This document shows positions 4,201-5,731 of a stretch of DNA of 5,731 bases, piece after piece. Source of the stretch: Chitinophagaceae bacterium (GTDB lineage: Bacteria; Bacteroidota; Bacteroidia; Chitinophagales; Chitinophagaceae); NCBI GenBank assembly GCA_947481355.1, contig CANKGM010000143.1, forward strand, positions 1 through 5,731. The letters are read 5' to 3'. A model generated the notes under the pieces. The model saw only the letters and a program-made list of their open reading frames with translations, was not told the origin of the DNA and did no database searches. How positions within the stretch are numbered: the first letter of the stretch is position 1; each line of letters opens with the position of its first letter. A program made the position numbers and the translations under genes.

Positions 4201-5731
4201 AACTATTTTCAACCCAAGAAGCTGAACAACTTATTCAAGATTACTATCACTTGAAGGTAAAAGCCTCCTCATTACAAGGATATGATGAGCAGAATTTTTT
4301 ACTTCGAGGAGAGGATGGGAAAAAATATGTACTGAAAATTGCCACCGATGAGCACCAGATACACTTTCTTGATGCACAGGTAAAAATCATCAACCACTTA
4401 TCGAATAGTAATCTAGCTAGCAAGTTTCAACATGTGCTACCAAGTACTGCTGGAAAAGAAATTTCAACCCTCGTTATCGATGATACTAATTATTACCTGC
4501 GTCTATTCACATATTTAGAAGGTACCTTTTGGGTGGATAGAAAAGAAAAATCAGATTTACTCTATCTAGACCTTGGTAATTTTTTAGGCAACATGGATAA
4601 AGTACTCAGCACGTTTTCACATCCTGCCATGCACCGGCATTATACTTGGGATATCAGCACGGCAATGGACGCGAATAAAAAATTACAGCATATCCGCCAT
4701 CACGAAAAAAGAAGAATTGCCGGATATTTTTTACTTCAATTTGAAACCGAAGTACTCCCAGAGCTTACTTCCCTTCCACATAGTTACGCGCACAACGATG
4801 CCAATGATTATAACCTCATCACTGAAGGTGATCATATCAGCGGGCTGATTGATTTTGGCGACATGGTCTATACCGCTCGAATCAACAATGTTGCCGTGGC
4901 CTGTACTTATGCCATGCTTAACAATATTGAACCTTTATCTGCAGCTAAGTTGATTGTTCGTGCATACCATAAAATAAATCCACTCACAGAAAAAGAAATT
5001 GATCTGCTGTATTACCTCATCGCTGCACGACTATGTATCAGTGTTACCCAATCAGCGTTCAATGCATCACTAGACAGTGATAACGAACATCACTTCATCA
5101 CCGAAAAACCCGCGTGGGAATTGCTTTTCAAGCTCATTGAAATTAATCCCATCAAAGCAATTGATGCATTTAGAACAGCTTGTGGATTTTCATCTATCAT
5201 CAACGAAAAAGATGAATACCACGAAATATTAAAAGATCGGAAAGAAAATATCGGCTACAACCTCAGCATCAGTTATAAAAAGAAATTAAAAATTGTAAAA
5301 GGGGCCTTGCAGTATTTATATGATGATAAGGGAAACACCTTTGTAGACTGCGTTAACAATCCAAGTCATGTTGGGCATTGTCATCCTACTGTGGTAAAAA
5401 GAATGCAACGACAAATTGCAACATTGAATACCAACACACGCTACTTGAACGATCACATGATAGAGTTTGCTAAGAAGTTGAAAAAAACACTCGATCCTTC
5501 TTTATCTGTTTGCTATTTCACCAACAGCGGAAGCGAAGCAAACGACTTAGCCATTCGCATGAGCCGGCATTTCACCAAACAAAAAGATGTGATTGTATTG
5601 GACCATGCTTACCACGGCACATCTACCGCATCAATGGAAATGAGTCCATATAAATTTGATGGCAAAGGTGGTTTTGGCAAAATGCCTTGGATTCACAAGG
5701 CGATGAATCCTGATCAGTATCGCGGACCATA
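4197..5731 (+). CDS. APH-family kinase fused to class III PLP phospho-lyase-like enzyme (C-terminus off window)
   Basis: There are 511 complete codons before the right edge. Residues about 8-330 form an aminoglycoside-phosphotransferase/choline-kinase-like kinase: ATP-site Lys47 in YVLKI, hinge FTYLEG (104-109), catalytic loop HNDANDYN (His199, Asp201, Asn206) and metal-binding IDFGD (Asp219, Asp222). After a charged linker (about 335-350) comes a class III aminotransferase fold: NIGYNLSISY (351-360), YLYDDKGNTFVDCVNN (373-388), HVGHCHP (391-397), NTNTRYL (411-417), cofactor-phosphate loop NSGSEAND (443-450) and DHAYHG (469-474). The PLP lysine lies beyond the edge. The second half resembles ethanolamine-phosphate and 5-phosphohydroxylysine phospho-lyases; the first resembles hydroxylysine kinase. 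Together they could phosphorylate a hydroxy-amine and eliminate phosphate and ammonia. The start is fixed by an in-frame TAA at 4185-4187. It is divergent from the semialdehyde-forming operon. The domain calls are secure; the substrate is inference, with ethanolamine the main alternative. Confidence 0.95.
   Translation, partial: MKLFSTQEAEQLIQDYYHLKVKASSLQGYDEQNFLLRGEDGKKYVLKIATDEHQIHFLDAQVKIINHLSNSNLASKFQHVLPSTAGKEISTLVIDDTNYYLRLFTYLEGTFWVDRKEKSDLLYLDLGNFLGNMDKVLSTFSHPAMHRHYTWDISTAMDANKKLQHIRHHEKRRIAGYFLLQFETEVLPELTSLPHSYAHNDANDYNLITEGDHISGLIDFGDMVYTARINNVAVACTYAMLNNIEPLSAAKLIVRAYHKINPLTEKEIDLLYYLIAARLCISVTQSAFNASLDSDNEHHFITEKPAWELLFKLIEINPIKAIDAFRTACGFSSIINEKDEYHEILKDRKENIGYNLSISYKKKLKIVKGALQYLYDDKGNTFVDCVNNPSHVGHCHPTVVKRMQRQIATLNTNTRYLNDHMIEFAKKLKKTLDPSLSVCYFTNSGSEANDLAIRMSRHFTKQKDVIVLDHAYHGTSTASMEMSPYKFDGKGGFGKMPWIHKAMNPDQYRGP

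Noticed and set aside
4197..5250. Aminoglycoside resistance kinase
   Set aside because: The APH fold is shared with many metabolite kinases. Fusion to a phospho-lyase-like PLP domain argues for metabolism, not resistance.
1..5731. CRISPR array, tRNA or rRNA gene, insertion sequence, or phage module
   Set aside because: No spaced repeat array, tRNA-like cloverleaf, transposase motif or terminal inverted repeats were seen. Nearly all sequence is explained by five genes.

Overview
The window looks like chromosomal DNA from a member of the Bacteroidota, perhaps a Chitinophagia or Sphingobacteriia relative. The DNA is AT-leaning. No gene start has a clear Shine-Dalgarno sequence. Both candidate promoters in the divergent gap carry an exact TAnnTTTG -7 box, as is typical of the phylum. 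The leftmost gene encodes a secreted MG2-type macroglobulin-like protein of a kind common in this group. The taxon call is inference.

Layout: 1-1069 (minus) is the N-terminal part of the secreted MG2-type protein and runs off the left edge. At 1070-1171 is a gap holding a T/A-rich inverted repeat. From 3980 down to 1172, three minus-strand genes lie head to tail and probably form an operon: a DapA/NanA-superfamily Schiff-base lyase (3980-3060), an NADP-type alpha-ketoglutarate semialdehyde dehydrogenase (2973-1483) and a YCII-family small protein (1465-1172). A 216-base divergent gap (3981-4196) has a candidate promoter for each direction and a perfect 19-bp palindrome between them. From 4197 to the right edge (plus) runs a fusion protein: an aminoglycoside-phosphotransferase-like kinase joined directly to a class III PLP enzyme that resembles the phospho-lyases acting on phosphoethanolamine or 5-phosphohydroxylysine. 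Its C-terminal part is cut off.

How they may work together: the lyase and dehydrogenase would make and then oxidise alpha-ketoglutarate semialdehyde, giving alpha-ketoglutarate. These are the last two steps of 4-hydroxyproline degradation, and also of some sugar-acid routes. The divergent fusion could phosphorylate a hydroxylated amine such as 5-hydroxylysine and then eliminate phosphate and ammonia. Hydroxyproline and hydroxylysine are both hallmark residues of collagen. The most interesting reading is therefore a compact locus for using collagen-derived hydroxy amino acids. This is a hypothesis from family membership and layout. The upstream hydroxyproline enzymes (epimerase and D-hydroxyproline dehydrogenase) are not in the window.
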